64,000 bases of DNA from Bacillota bacterium (GTDB taxonomy: Bacteria; Bacillota; Clostridia; Clostridiales; Clostridiaceae). Position 1 is the stretch's first letter. Each line of letters begins with the position of its first letter. Below the pieces are notes generated by a model that did not search any database, was not told where the DNA came from, and saw only the letters and a program-made list of their open reading frames with translations. Below are positions 26,494-35,297 of this stretch, piece after piece. The stretch is from assembly GCA_030706015.1 (NCBI GenBank), contig JAUZPI010000005.1, forward strand, positions 41,944-105,943. Reading direction: 5' to 3'. Both the position numbers and the translations under genes were made by a program.

Positions 26494-26962
26494 TTACAAA
26501 TATCCATCATATCTGCCTTGGTTTTTTATTTCGGTTACAAGAGATTTTATTTCTTGATCCCTATTCTTATCCATAATAAGTATAACATCACCTGAATCGA
26601 CTATTATCAAGTCCTTTATTCCAAATCCAATAATAAGCTTATCTTTGCTTATAACGCAACAATTTTCACTTTGTTCCATAAAAGCATTTCCTTCAACATT
26701 ATTTCCTCGGAAATTGCCTAAAAATCTAGCTAGGGATGCAAAGCTGCCTATATCATCCCATCCAAAATCACTCTTTATAACGTAAGCTTTTCTTGTTTTT
26801 TGCATTATACCAAAATCTACTGAAATACCTTCTATAAGTTCGTATTCATCTCTAATAATTGTTTCTTCATTTTCTGTGCCAATACTGTTATATATATTTA
26901 TTAAACTCTTATACATCTTAGGAAGATATTTTTCCATCTCCCTTAGAAGAGTATCTGCTCTC
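26494..26962 (-). CDS. manC: manC-like split gene, C-terminal segment
   Basis: C-terminal 152-155 residues of a mannose-1-phosphate guanylyltransferase: RADTLLREMEKYLPKMYKSL, SVDFGIMQKTRKAYVI and the hallmark FGWDDIGSF. As it stands it has no start codon of its own in family-homologous sequence. An in-frame open stretch continues upstream to a stop at 27058 but is not ManC-like. Homology begins exactly at the 10-bp repeat GAGAGCAGAT (26953-26962), also found at the end of the middle segment (32872-32881) in the same codon phase. Removal of the DNA between would join WNSGMFVWRAD to TLLREMEKYL. Confidence 0.9.
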
Positions 26963-26980
26963 TTATTTAAATTGCGATAA
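26953..26980. other. Left attachment site of element A
   Basis: Core repeat 26953-26962, 6-nt gap, then inverted-repeat arm AAATTGCGATAA (26969-26980). The ManC coding sequence lies to the left of the core. Confidence 0.8.
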
Positions 26981-27045
26981 GCTGAGTTCTTAGCTCGTTC
27001 AAATGCAGTCTTAGTGCTACAAAACTCCTCAACGCACTGAATGAT

Positions 27046-27089
27046 GGAAATAATAAATTATCCATAAAACAGGATAATTTATTATTTCC
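27046..27089. repeat. 18-bp perfect inverted repeat near the left end of element A
   Basis: Arms GGAAATAATAAATTATCC (27046-27063) and its exact complement (27072-27089) with an 8-nt loop. There is no T run on either side, so it is not an obvious terminator. Its position 66 bp inside the element suggests a binding site or RNA hairpin at the element end. Confidence 0.7.
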
Positions 27090-27147
27090 TATAGAGTAAA
27101 AATATCCACCAGTATAATTTATAGCTTTCTATAGAATAGAAAAAAGA

Positions 27148-27172
27148 CAGCTGTAATACATCCTTACAGCTG
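27148..27172 (-). terminator. Terminator of pyc
   Basis: Arms CAGCTGTAA/TTACAGCTG (27148-27156, 27164-27172) with a run of Ts on the minus strand (27140-27146), just after the pyc stop. Confidence 0.85.
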
Positions 27173-27185
27173 CCCATATATATTG

Positions 27186-30100
27186 TTATTTTAAGTTCAT
27201 TAGTAATTCTCCAGCTTTTACTTGCTGTCCTTCTTTAACGTGAATTGCTTCAACCACGCCAGCTACAGAAGCGGTAACTTGAGTTTCCATCTTCATTGCT
27301 TCAACGATCGCTAATGGTTGGTTCTCCTTTACACTATCTCCCTCTTTAACAAGTATTGTTAAAACATTTCCTGGGATAGGTGATCCAACTTCTGCTGGAT
27401 TTGAAGTATCAGCCATTTTACTTGTAAATGCTTCTTCTACTCTCTTACTGTTCTTATCTTTTACTTTTATTTCTCTACGATTTCCGTTTACTTCAAATAC
27501 TAGTCTTCTGTTACCTTCTAGGTCTAACTTGCCCACTTCTAATAATTTTATCATGAAGGTCTTTCCTTCTGATACCTTAGCTTCACAAGTTTCACCCTCA
27601 GTAAGACCGTGGAAGAATATATCGCTGCCAAGTCTGCTTAAGTCTCCAAATTGGGAAATATATTTTAAGTAGCCTTCATATACATCAGGATAAAGAGCGT
27701 AGCTTAATACAGCCTTCATATCCGGTTCTATGCTGTATTTCTCTTTTAAATATTCAGCTATCTTATCAAAGTCTTCATCAGGAAGTAATTCACCTGGTCT
27801 GCAAGTGATAGGCTCTTCTCCCTTTAACACTAATTTTTGTAGTTTTTCTGGGAAACCAGCCATTGGTTGACCCATCATTCCTTTAAAGTATGATACTACT
27901 GAATCAGGGAAAGCCATATTTGCAGCTTTTTCGTATATATTTTCAGGAGTTAAATCATTTTGAACCATGAATATAGCAAAGTCTCCTACCATTTTAGATG
28001 ATGGAGTTACCTTTACAATATCCCCTACCATTTCATTTACTACCTTGTACATAGCCTTAATTTCATTAAACTTATGACCTAAACCAAAGCTTTCTACCTG
28101 AGGTTTTAAATTGGAATATTGTCCTCCTGGAATTTCATATTCATAAATTTCAGCTGAACCTGATTTAAGTTCTGATTCAAATTGGTCATAAACAGGTCTT
28201 ACTGCAGCCCAGTAATCTGAAATTTCTTGAATTCCTCTTAAATCAATACCAGTATCTCTTCTAGTATTCTTCATAGCAGCTACAACAGAGTTTAATGCAG
28301 GTTGACTTGTAAGTCCTGACATACTGTTGAAGGCAGTATCTACGATATCTACTCCTGCTTCTGCAGCCATTAATACAGTAGCTACACCATTGCCTGTAGT
28401 ATCATGAGTATGAAGATGTATTGGCATTCCTACTTCTTGTTTTAATGCACTTATTAATTTATGAGCAGCATGAGGTTTTAATAATGCTGACATATCTTTT
28501 ATACCTAGAATATGTGCACCTGTTTTTTCAATTTCTTTAGCTAAGTTAACATAGTAATCTAGGTTATACTTGCTCTTTCTATCATCTAAAATATCTCCTG
28601 TGTAACAGATACAAGCTTCTGCAACCTTACCGCTCTTTAATACTTCTTCGATAGATACTTCCATACCTTTTAACCAGTTTAATGAGTCAAAAATTCTAAA
28701 TACATCTATTCCGCTATTTGCTGATTCTTTTATAAATTCACGTATTATATTGTCTGGATAATTCTTATATCCTACAGCATTAGCTCCACGTATTAACATT
28801 TGGAAAAGAACGTTTGGTATTCTCTTTCTAAGTTCTGCAAGTCTTTCCCATGGAGATTCGTTTAAGAAACGGTAAGCAACATCAAATGTAGCTCCTCCCC
28901 ACATTTCCATGGAGAATAAATCTTTTCCATAAACAGCTGCGGCATTTGCCACCTTTAACATATCTGTTGTTCTTACTCTAGTCGCCATTAATGATTGATT
29001 TGCATCTCTCATAGTTGTATCAGTTAAAAGTAATTTATTTTGAGCTTTGATCCATTTTACAAGACCAGCTGTTCCTTCTGTATCAAGAATTTGTTTTGTA
29101 CCGCTTAAATCACTAGGTACTTCTACTTGAGGTACTACTGGAACGTCATATTCTTTTTTGATTCCGCTTGTTTCGTTTACTACCTTTTGACCAATAAACT
29201 TCAACACTCTGCTTTCGTCGTCCGCTTGAGGTACAACATCAATAAGTGCAGGATTTTCATCAATAAATCCAGTATGACATTCACCATTTAGGAAAGTAGG
29301 ATGATTTAATACATTAATTAAAAATCCTATGTTAGTTTTTACTCCAACAATGTTAGTTTCATCGATAGCACGAATTGATTTTCTTACGCAGTCTTTAAAA
29401 GTATTTGCCCAAGATATATTTTTTACAAGAAGACTATCATAGTAAGGGCTTATTTCTGCTCCAGCAAAGCCGTTACCACCATCTAATCTTATACCAAAAC
29501 CGGAACTTGTTCTATAAACTTCGATTTTTCCAGTATCAGGTGCAAAATTGTTAGCTGGATCTTCTGTAGTGATTCTGCATTGAATAGAATATCCTCTTGG
29601 TTTTATAGCTTCTTGAGAATGAATTCCTATTTCTGGAGAATCTAAACTATAGCCCTGAGCTACAAGAATTTGGCTTTGCACTATGTCAATACCAGTTACC
29701 ATTTCTGTTATTGTATGTTCAACCTGAATTCTAGGATTCATTTCTATAAAATAATGGTTTCCGTGCATATCTACTAAGAACTCTAAAGTTCCTGCACTTC
29801 TATAACCAACTGATTTAGCTATTTTTAAAGCGTCATTACAAATTTCTTGTCTTTTTTCTTCTGAAAGTGAAAAAGCAGGAGTAAATTCAACAACCTTTTG
29901 ATGCCTTCTTTGTATGGAACAATCTCTTTCATATAAATGAACAATATTGCCATGCTTATCACCTAAAACTTGAACTTCAATGTGCTTAGGCTTTTCAAGG
30001 TATTTTTCCATAAACATTACATCATTACCAAAGGCTTTTTTTGCCTCATTTTTAGCACTCATAAAAGCAGAAGCTAATTCGTCTTCGCTTCTAACAATTC

Positions 30101-30614
30101 TCATACCTCTTCCGCCGCCGCCAGCAACTGCCTTTAGCATAATAGGGTATCCACATTCCTTAGCAAGTATCTTTGCTTCTTCAACAGATTTAACATTTTC
30201 TTCATAACCAGGTATAGTTGGAACTCCAACTTGTTTTGCAACCATCTTGGATTTGATTTTATCTCCAAGTTTATCCATCATTTCAGCGGTAGGTCCGATA
30301 AATTCAATACCAGCCTCTTCACATTTCTTTGCAAACTCAGCATTTTCTGATAAGAATCCATAACCTGGGTGAATAGCATCTACACCTTTTTTTAGCGCAA
30401 TACTAATAATTTCTTCAATGTTTAAATAAGCCTCAACAGGTCCCTTGTTCTCGCCAACTAAATAAGCTTCATCAGCTTTTGTTCTAAATAAAGCATATTT
30501 ATCTTCGTTTGAATAAATAGCAACTGTACGTATTCCTAGCTCTTTACAAGCTCTGAAAACTCTTATTGCTATTTCGCCCCTATTAGCAACTAGTACTCTT
30601 TTAAATTCCTTCAT
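27186..30614 (-). CDS. pyc: Pyruvate carboxylase
   Basis: Pyruvate carboxylase makes oxaloacetate from pyruvate, bicarbonate and ATP and replenishes the branched TCA pathway. The 1,142-residue protein is full length and in order. The biotin carboxylase domain (1-450; VLVANRGEIAIRV, ATP loop GGGGRGMR, ERDCSIQRRHQK) is followed by the carboxyltransferase barrel (about 525-800; DTTMRDANQSL, metal-site HLHTHDTTG). The PYC_OADA domain and the biotinyl domain with EAMKMET (Lys about 1108) complete it. It lies wholly inside element A, yet nothing in it looks decayed. If element A is excised, the cell would lose this gene. Confidence 0.98.
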   Translation of the reverse strand: MKEFKRVLVANRGEIAIRVFRACKELGIRTVAIYSNEDKYALFRTKADEAYLVGENKGPVEAYLNIEEIISIALKKGVDAIHPGYGFLSENAEFAKKCEEAGIEFIGPTAEMMDKLGDKIKSKMVAKQVGVPTIPGYEENVKSVEEAKILAKECGYPIMLKAVAGGGGRGMRIVRSEDELASAFMSAKNEAKKAFGNDVMFMEKYLEKPKHIEVQVLGDKHGNIVHLYERDCSIQRRHQKVVEFTPAFSLSEEKRQEICNDALKIAKSVGYRSAGTLEFLVDMHGNHYFIEMNPRIQVEHTITEMVTGIDIVQSQILVAQGYSLDSPEIGIHSQEAIKPRGYSIQCRITTEDPANNFAPDTGKIEVYRTSSGFGIRLDGGNGFAGAEISPYYDSLLVKNISWANTFKDCVRKSIRAIDETNIVGVKTNIGFLINVLNHPTFLNGECHTGFIDENPALIDVVPQADDESRVLKFIGQKVVNETSGIKKEYDVPVVPQVEVPSDLSGTKQILDTEGTAGLVKWIKAQNKLLLTDTTMRDANQSLMATRVRTTDMLKVANAAAVYGKDLFSMEMWGGATFDVAYRFLNESPWERLAELRKRIPNVLFQMLIRGANAVGYKNYPDNIIREFIKESANSGIDVFRIFDSLNWLKGMEVSIEEVLKSGKVAEACICYTGDILDDRKSKYNLDYYVNLAKEIEKTGAHILGIKDMSALLKPHAAHKLISALKQEVGMPIHLHTHDTTGNGVATVLMAAEAGVDIVDTAFNSMSGLTSQPALNSVVAAMKNTRRDTGIDLRGIQEISDYWAAVRPVYDQFESELKSGSAEIYEYEIPGGQYSNLKPQVESFGLGHKFNEIKAMYKVVNEMVGDIVKVTPSSKMVGDFAIFMVQNDLTPENIYEKAANMAFPDSVVSYFKGMMGQPMAGFPEKLQKLVLKGEEPITCRPGELLPDEDFDKIAEYLKEKYSIEPDMKAVLSYALYPDVYEGYLKYISQFGDLSRLGSDIFFHGLTEGETCEAKVSEGKTFMIKLLEVGKLDLEGNRRLVFEVNGNRREIKVKDKNSKRVEEAFTSKMADTSNPAEVGSPIPGNVLTILVKEGDSVKENQPLAIVEAMKMETQVTASVAGVVEAIHVKEGQQVKAGELLMNLK

Positions 30615-30968
30615 TTCGATCCCCCTACACTTTTACATTTTCATCTAAAAAACGATATTTGTCACTATTAATTAGAATAACCACTTTCTCAATAAAATGC
30701 AATATTTATAAAAAAAAAATTCATTTTTTATGTTAAAAAATTTTTAAATATGCAGTTATATTTTATCATAGATTTGCTCTTTATGCTAAATCATTCTGAA
30801 ATGACTTATTATCTTTTTATAACAAAATTGCCAACTCATCATAATATATGCAACTTTTTTAATTCATCTAATTCATAAGCTATATTATATAAACTTTCAA
30901 TTATTCTTATACACCTTTTTAATTTTAATGAATATAATTTAATATACCAATATTTTGGAGGGTTTATT

Positions 30969-31169
30969 TTGTCTAAATCTAAAATAAAGATAGTTGTCAA
31001 CAAACCTGACAACATAAACATCTTAATGGAAAAGTATACAGAAGCTTTAGCAGTAATACTAACAAGAAAAATCTCCCTAGCCTCAATATCCACTTTTTCT
31101 GATGAAATAAACAGTATGCTTATGGATACTATGCTAAATGCCAGCCTGTCTCAGGAAGAAAAACGTTGA
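30969..31169 (+). CDS. Small protein upstream of recombinase A; candidate directionality factor
   Basis: This 66-residue ORF starts at TTG 30969, six nt after GGAGGG, and ends EEKR, with its stop overlapping the recombinase start (TTGA at 31166-31169). It begins with a short beta-like stretch (SKIKIVVNKPDN) and then helical sequence. A similar-sized ORF in the same relation precedes the recombinase of element B (ends GEKR). I do not recognise a family. Small proteins co-encoded with large serine integrases are often recombination directionality factors; that role is inferred only. Confidence 0.6.
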   Translation: MSKSKIKIVVNKPDNINILMEKYTEALAVILTRKISLASISTFSDEINSMLMDTMLNASLSQEEKR

Positions 31170-32779
31170 AAACAGCTGCTATATATACTCGTAAATCAAA
31201 ATTTACTGCTAAAGGTGAATCTATTCAAAATCAAGTTCAGATTTGTAAGGATTATCTGTTTAAAAACGGTTATGATTATAAATTTATAATCTATGAAGAT
31301 GAGGGTTTTTCCGGAAAAAATACAGAAAGACCTGAATTCAAAAGGATGGTTATTGATGCGCAAGAAAAGAAATTTAGTATTCTAATTTGTTACAGATTAG
31401 ATCGAGTTAGTAGAAACATTGCTGATTTTTCTATGCTTATGCAAAAATTAGAAAGGTACAACATAAGCTTCATTTCTGTAAATGAACATTTTGATACCTC
31501 TACTCCAATGGGAAGGGCCATGATGTACATTGCTTCAGTTTTTGCTCAACTTGAAAGAGAAACCATTGCTGAAAGAATAAGAGACAATATGCTGGAACTA
31601 GCCAAGGCAGGAAGATGGCTTGGAGGCCGAACCCCTACAGGATATAAAAGCAGCTCCATAATTTATTTGGATAATGAGTTTAAGGAAAGAAAAATGTTTA
31701 AACTTACTCCCATAAAAGAAGAACTCCACCTTGTTAAACTTATATTTGATAATTACCTAAAGCTACGATCCTTAACTCAGGTTACAAAATATCTTCTTAA
31801 AAACAACATAAAAACAAAGCTGCTTAAGGATTGGGATTGCAGTCAAGTGAAATGTATTCTCACTAATCCAGTATATGTAAAAGCTACTGAAGACACCATA
31901 AAGTTTATTGAAAACAAAGGAATAACTGTAGTTGGCTCACCTAACGGTGTTCACGGAATGCTGTCTTATAATAAAAGATTAAGCAAGACTGGTCCATATC
32001 GATCTCCTAGTGAGTGGATTTACGCAATAGGAAGTCACGAAGGAATAATTTGCTCTGAAGATTGGGTCAAAGTTCAGAAACTTTTAGAACAAAATAGCTG
32101 TAAGGCACCAAGACTTGGTCAAACTCATACTGCTCTTTTAACAGGTATTCTACGCTGTGGAAAATGTGGTGGAATAATGAGAGTTACCTATGGAGCCAAA
32201 AATGCGGTAACTGGTAAAAGAGCATATTACTATTCTTGCTCTATGAAACATAAATCTGGAAATAGTCGCTGTAGTAATAAAAATGTACGAGGTGATGTAA
32301 TAGAAGCTTTGGTAATTGATCAGCTAAATTTCTTATCAATAGATAAAACCAGCTTGATTAAGATACTAAACCATAAAAAAGCTTTACTGGGTAACGAATT
32401 TTCTATAAATAAAACCAAACGCGAAATTTCAATCGAAAATATAGCTAAGAACAAGCTGACAATTGAAAACTTACTTAATAATTTATCACATACTCAAGAT
32501 ACTACTCTGTCAAAATTACTTCTAAATAAAATTAAAGAATTAGATGACCAAAATAAACTTCTAGAAAAAGGTTTGAATATTGAAAAAAATAAGGCTGAAT
32601 TAATGCAAGAAAATGAAAATCTAAGAAAATTCATTTACTCGCTTAAAACCTTTAAATCAACTATAAAATTCTGCACTTTTGAAGAAAAAAAGAACCTACT
32701 AACCTCCATTATTGAAAAAGCTTACTGGCATGGGGATGTAGATGAACTTCATTTATACCTAATAGAATGCCTTGTATAG
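31166..32779 (+). CDS. Large serine recombinase of element A (sigK-skin recombinase type)
   Basis: This 537-residue site-specific recombinase has the resolvase catalytic domain (about 1-150: AAIYTRKSKFTAKGESIQNQ with catalytic Ser near residue 11, YRLDRVSRN and QLERETIAERIRDN). A recombinase domain and a zinc ribbon (CGKCGGIM ... CSMKHKSGNSRC, about residues 333-375) follow, and a coiled coil (about 410-500). The YTRKSKFTxKGESIxNQ start is like that of clostridial sigK-skin (SpoIVCA-type) recombinases as I recall them. The start is TTG, overlapping the stop of the 66-residue ORF. It ends 70 bp from the attachment core, as such genes usually do. Confidence 0.95.
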   Translation: MKTAAIYTRKSKFTAKGESIQNQVQICKDYLFKNGYDYKFIIYEDEGFSGKNTERPEFKRMVIDAQEKKFSILICYRLDRVSRNIADFSMLMQKLERYNISFISVNEHFDTSTPMGRAMMYIASVFAQLERETIAERIRDNMLELAKAGRWLGGRTPTGYKSSSIIYLDNEFKERKMFKLTPIKEELHLVKLIFDNYLKLRSLTQVTKYLLKNNIKTKLLKDWDCSQVKCILTNPVYVKATEDTIKFIENKGITVVGSPNGVHGMLSYNKRLSKTGPYRSPSEWIYAIGSHEGIICSEDWVKVQKLLEQNSCKAPRLGQTHTALLTGILRCGKCGGIMRVTYGAKNAVTGKRAYYYSCSMKHKSGNSRCSNKNVRGDVIEALVIDQLNFLSIDKTSLIKILNHKKALLGNEFSINKTKREISIENIAKNKLTIENLLNNLSHTQDTTLSKLLLNKIKELDDQNKLLEKGLNIEKNKAELMQENENLRKFIYSLKTFKSTIKFCTFEEKKNLLTSIIEKAYWHGDVDELHLYLIECLV

Positions 32780-32786
32780 AAATCAC

Positions 32787-32829
32787 CTCCCTTAGCATAA
32801 TACCTCTTAGAATGATTATGTTAAGGGAG
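32787..32829. terminator. Terminator after recombinase A
   Basis: Arms CTCCCTTAGCATAAT and ATTATGTTAAGGGAG (32787-32801, 32815-32829) with one mismatch, between the recombinase stop and the right attachment site of element A. It is followed by GAGTTTTCATG on the plus strand, a modest T run. Confidence 0.65.
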
Positions 32830-32847
32830 GAGTTTTCATGTTTCATA

Positions 32848-32881
32848 TTATCGCAATTTGAAGCAGAGACCATCTGCTCTC
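32848..32881. other. Right attachment site of element A
   Basis: Inverted-repeat arm TTATCGCAATTT (32848-32859), 12-nt gap, core ATCTGCTCTC (32872-32881, complement of GAGAGCAGAT). ManC coding sequence lies to the right. The codon phase across the core equals that at the left site. Confidence 0.8.
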
Positions 32882-33226
32882 CACACAAACATACCGCTGT
32901 TCCACAAATAGTTACCATTTGATATTAAATCCTTGGCAACTTCAATATTAGGCTTCTCAACAAATCTTTCTATCCTATATATAGGCATCATAGAGGTTAA
33001 TTTTTCTCCCATTTGAATATATCCATAGCCTGTTTCTGGTCTAGTTGGCGATATTCCAATTGAAACAATTCCTCTTTTTCTTTCAACTACATCAACCGCT
33101 TGTATCAGCGTATCTATAAACTCCTTCTCTCCCTCTATATAGTGATCAGAAGGTAACACTATCATTGTAGCATCTCTATCTATTTTCAAAAACTTAACAG
33201 CCGAAAGCCCTATGCAGGTGGCAGTT
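32872..33226 (-). CDS. manC: manC-like split gene, middle segment
   Basis: The central part of the same guanylyltransferase, about 118 residues from (A)TATCIGLSAVKFL through IVLPSDHYIEGE, PETGYGYIQMGE and FVEKP to LWNSGMFVWRAD. At both ends the reading frame runs a few codons into non-homologous element DNA and stops (32848 on one side, no valid start on the other). Its ends coincide with repeats shared with the C-terminal piece (GAGAGCAGAT) and the N-terminal piece (AACTGCC). It cannot encode a functional enzyme alone: both the nucleotide-binding start and the WDD end are elsewhere. Confidence 0.9.
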
Positions 33227-33245
33227 GCTTTATTCAGCATATAGG
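33220..33245. other. Left attachment site of element B
   Basis: Core GGCAGTT (33220-33226), extended similarity GGCAGTTGCTTTATTC to the partner site, and inverted-repeat arm TTATTCAGCATATAGG (33230-33245). The partner arm at 47048-47063 matches its complement at 14 of 16 positions. Confidence 0.75.
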
Positions 33246-33251
33246 CTATAA

Positions 33252-33497
33252 TCAACTAGAACCTGAAATTAACCTCAATTTACTCTGCCGTGACATCTTC
33301 TTTATATTGTATTCTCTCTTCATAGCATCACTTTTACATTGAAATTCTTCATAATACGCTAGTTCCACAGGCAGCCTTCCTCTTGTATACTTCGCTCCCT
33401 TTCCACTATTATGAACTGCAATCCTTTTGTCCAAGTCATTTGTATATCCGGTGTATAAACTACCATCTGCACAATATAAAATATAAACATAATGCAT
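33252..33497 (-). CDS. GIY-YIG nuclease-superfamily protein
   Basis: A single-domain GIY-YIG protein of 81 residues (MHYVYILYCADGSLYTGYTNDLDKR) of the YhbQ/UPF0213 size class. It has the conserved Tyr pairs, HNSGKGAKYTRGRLP and the Glu-containing MKREYNIKKMSR end. The ATG at 33497 follows GGGGTAAAAAG; the TTG at 33518 lies upstream of that site. It sits between recombinase B and the end of element B, so it could be an element gene, although YhbQ-like proteins are also ordinary chromosomal genes. DNA cleavage is possible but unproven for this class. Confidence 0.88.
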   Translation of the reverse strand: MHYVYILYCADGSLYTGYTNDLDKRIAVHNSGKGAKYTRGRLPVELAYYEEFQCKSDAMKREYNIKKMSRQSKLRLISGSS

Positions 33498-33526
33498 CTT
33501 TTTACCCCAACTAAACAATTATAATT

Positions 33527-35074
33527 TTACATAACAAAATTATAATAAACATCTACTGTTTTGTCTCCTGTATTTCTATCCTCATGAATAACTATTTTTT
33601 TTATTAATCTTTCAATGATATTCCTATCCAGTTTATCAAAGCTCAATAAACTATCAATCCCTTTACCTATTTTCTCCTGCACAACCCTACAGTTTTTACC
33701 ACCCTTTTCCGATTCTTCATATTGCCTTTTGTTGATTAATTTATCCTGCTTTAATTGTATATTTTTAAGCATTTCCTGAAAATTTTCTTCTCTAATTATC
33801 CCATTTATTCTATCCAAATATATTTTATTAATAAGATTATTAATTTTATTTAATTCTGTATCGATAGAATTTAAGACATTTTCATCAGTACTATTTTGTA
33901 AAACTACTTCCTTACCTTTTAAATGAATAAATTGAATATCTATATTTTTTACACGTTCTCTTAAATCCTTTGCTAGAATTTCTTTTAAAAACTCCTCCTT
34001 GATTGAATGAGCACTGCATATGGCTCCACCCTTTTGACTATTAGTGCACTTATATCCTTTATATTTTTGTCTATAACACATGCTCCCTGCACACTCCCCG
34101 CACTGCAGTACTCCAGAAAATAAGTGTACATTATTATTCTTCTGTCTAAAGCTAGATTTCCTCTTTTTCATTAATTCCTGAACCATATTAAAGGTTTCCT
34201 TTGAAACTATCCCCTCAAACTCACCGCCATAGACCCATTGTTCTTCTGGCACCATCCCTACCTTTTTTATTTTGTAACTAAGTTTCTTCCATCTTCCTTG
34301 AGCCATTATTCCACCATACTTTGGATTTGTTAATATGCTCTTTATGGTATTACCTTTCCAAGCTCCATGAGATGATTTAGAAATATAATCATTTTTATTA
34401 GAAGGTGGATTAATTCCTTTTTCATTTAAATGTTTTGCAATTCTAGACATACCCCAGCCTTGGATATATAAATTAAATATATCTTTTACTGTATCACTGC
34501 TTTCATCATTGGCAGCTACCAGCCTTACCATTTTTAAATTACTTTTCTTATCCTCCTTAAAAATATATCCATAGGGGGCCTTACTGGCTATACAGGAACC
34601 TAAAAGCATTCTCTGCCTCAAACCATCCCTAATTCTTCTTGAACAATCCTTGATATACATTTCATTCAATATATTTTTAAATGGAACAATATCATCAACT
34701 TCCATTAAGGTATCTACATTATCCAGTACTGAAACAAAACGAATACCATTCTCCTTAAAATAATCTTCTAAATAGTATCCTGCTAATACGTAATTCCTTG
34801 AAAATCTTGACAAATCTCTAGTAAGTACCATATTTATTTTTCCAAGCTCTATATCCTCTTTCATCCTTATAAAGCTGCCTCTATCAAAATTTGAACCTGT
34901 AAAACCTGCATCTTCATAAGAAGCAACTAGCTTATAAATCTCTTTTGTATTATTCTTACTTATTTCTTTAAGCCAGTTTTTAAGACTCTCCACCTGTGCA
35001 GGTATGGATTCCTGTTGCTCTCTTCTATCAGTTGAAACTCTAGCATATATTGCTACATTCCATACTTTTATCAT
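33527..35074 (-). CDS. Large serine recombinase of element B
   Basis: This 515-residue enzyme has the resolvase domain NVAIYARVSTDRREQQESIPAQ (catalytic Ser near residue 14), LTRDLSRFSRNYVLAGYY and RIRDGLRQRM. Next come a recombinase domain (PPSNKNDY ... GNTIKSILTNPKYGG), zinc-ribbon cysteines (CGECAGSMCYRQ ... KCTNSQKGGAIC) and a C-terminal coiled coil (about 385-450). It is only distantly similar to recombinase A, so the two elements were acquired independently. GGTGAG precedes the ATG. The gene overlaps the stop of a small upstream ORF by 4 bp and ends ~300 bp from the attachment core. Confidence 0.95.
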   Translation of the reverse strand: MIKVWNVAIYARVSTDRREQQESIPAQVESLKNWLKEISKNNTKEIYKLVASYEDAGFTGSNFDRGSFIRMKEDIELGKINMVLTRDLSRFSRNYVLAGYYLEDYFKENGIRFVSVLDNVDTLMEVDDIVPFKNILNEMYIKDCSRRIRDGLRQRMLLGSCIASKAPYGYIFKEDKKSNLKMVRLVAANDESSDTVKDIFNLYIQGWGMSRIAKHLNEKGINPPSNKNDYISKSSHGAWKGNTIKSILTNPKYGGIMAQGRWKKLSYKIKKVGMVPEEQWVYGGEFEGIVSKETFNMVQELMKKRKSSFRQKNNNVHLFSGVLQCGECAGSMCYRQKYKGYKCTNSQKGGAICSAHSIKEEFLKEILAKDLRERVKNIDIQFIHLKGKEVVLQNSTDENVLNSIDTELNKINNLINKIYLDRINGIIREENFQEMLKNIQLKQDKLINKRQYEESEKGGKNCRVVQEKIGKGIDSLLSFDKLDRNIIERLIKKIVIHEDRNTGDKTVDVYYNFVM

Positions 35075-35250
35075 CTTTTCTCACCCCCTGATAAATCTGA
35101 TAATACATCAACACCAGCATCAATATTCTTCTGCTCTTCTATTAACGCTTTTCTTAATAAATATAGTTTTTCTGATACAATGGCTGTAATCAATTTCTGA
35201 AAATCATTACTACCACCATAAAAATTTACATAAATTCTGTTTTTGCACAT
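35071..35250 (-). CDS. Small protein upstream of recombinase B; candidate directionality factor
   Basis: A 59-residue protein (MCKNRIYVNFYGGSNDFQKLI ... in outline) with a beta-like start, a long helix, and the end GGEKR. Its stop overlaps the recombinase B start. ATG 35250 lies 5 nt after TAGGAG; the ATG at 35265 would sit on that site. The ribosome site is contained in the 3' arm of a strong hairpin (35258-35297). Architecture parallels the 66-residue ORF before recombinase A. Function unknown; recombination directionality factor is a hypothesis. Confidence 0.6.
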   Translation of the reverse strand: MCKNRIYVNFYGGSNDFQKLITAIVSEKLYLLRKALIEEQKNIDAGVDVLSDLSGGEKR

Positions 35251-35257
35251 AAAAACT

Positions 35258-35297
35258 CCTAGCATAAAATAACTATCTGTTATTATGTTATGCTAGG
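35258..35297 (-). terminator. Hairpin/terminator that also encloses the ribosome site of the recombinase B operon
   Basis: Arms CCTAGCATAA/TTATGCTAGG with further inner pairing, followed by AGTTTTTATG on the minus strand. The AGG of the ribosome site is the end of the 3' arm. Read-through transcripts from the MATE gene would be terminated or have the start masked. Transcripts starting from the sigma-K-like site inside the 5' arm would lack most of that arm. Confidence 0.7.

Larger units (their letters stand above)
26953..32881. mobile_element. Intervening element A (5,919 bp) inside manC, with serine recombinase
   Basis: Bounded by the direct repeat GAGAGCAGAT (26953-26962 and 32872-32881). 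Just inside each copy is one arm of a 12-bp perfect inverted repeat, AAATTGCGATAA at 26969-26980 and TTATCGCAATTT at 32848-32859. Contents: pyruvate carboxylase (minus), a 66-residue ORF and a large serine recombinase (plus, next to the right end). The layout equals that of sigK-skin-type elements, which are excised in the mother cell to restore a sporulation gene. Excision itself is inferred. Confidence 0.85.

Noticed and set aside
30860..30968. Sigma-K-like promoter for the recombinase A operon
   Set aside because: CATAAGCTA occurs at about 30884, but no AC lies at the right spacing, so the match is too weak to report as a feature.
30839..31093. 84-codon minus-strand open frame upstream of recombinase A
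   Set aside because: It is antisense to the 66-residue ORF, which has a good ribosome site and overlaps the recombinase start.
26494..33255. Treating the three manC pieces as ordinary decayed pseudogene fragments
   Set aside because: No internal stops or frameshifts occur within the homologous parts, the pieces are in order and phase, and the breakpoints coincide exactly with direct repeats next to recombinase genes. That is not random decay.
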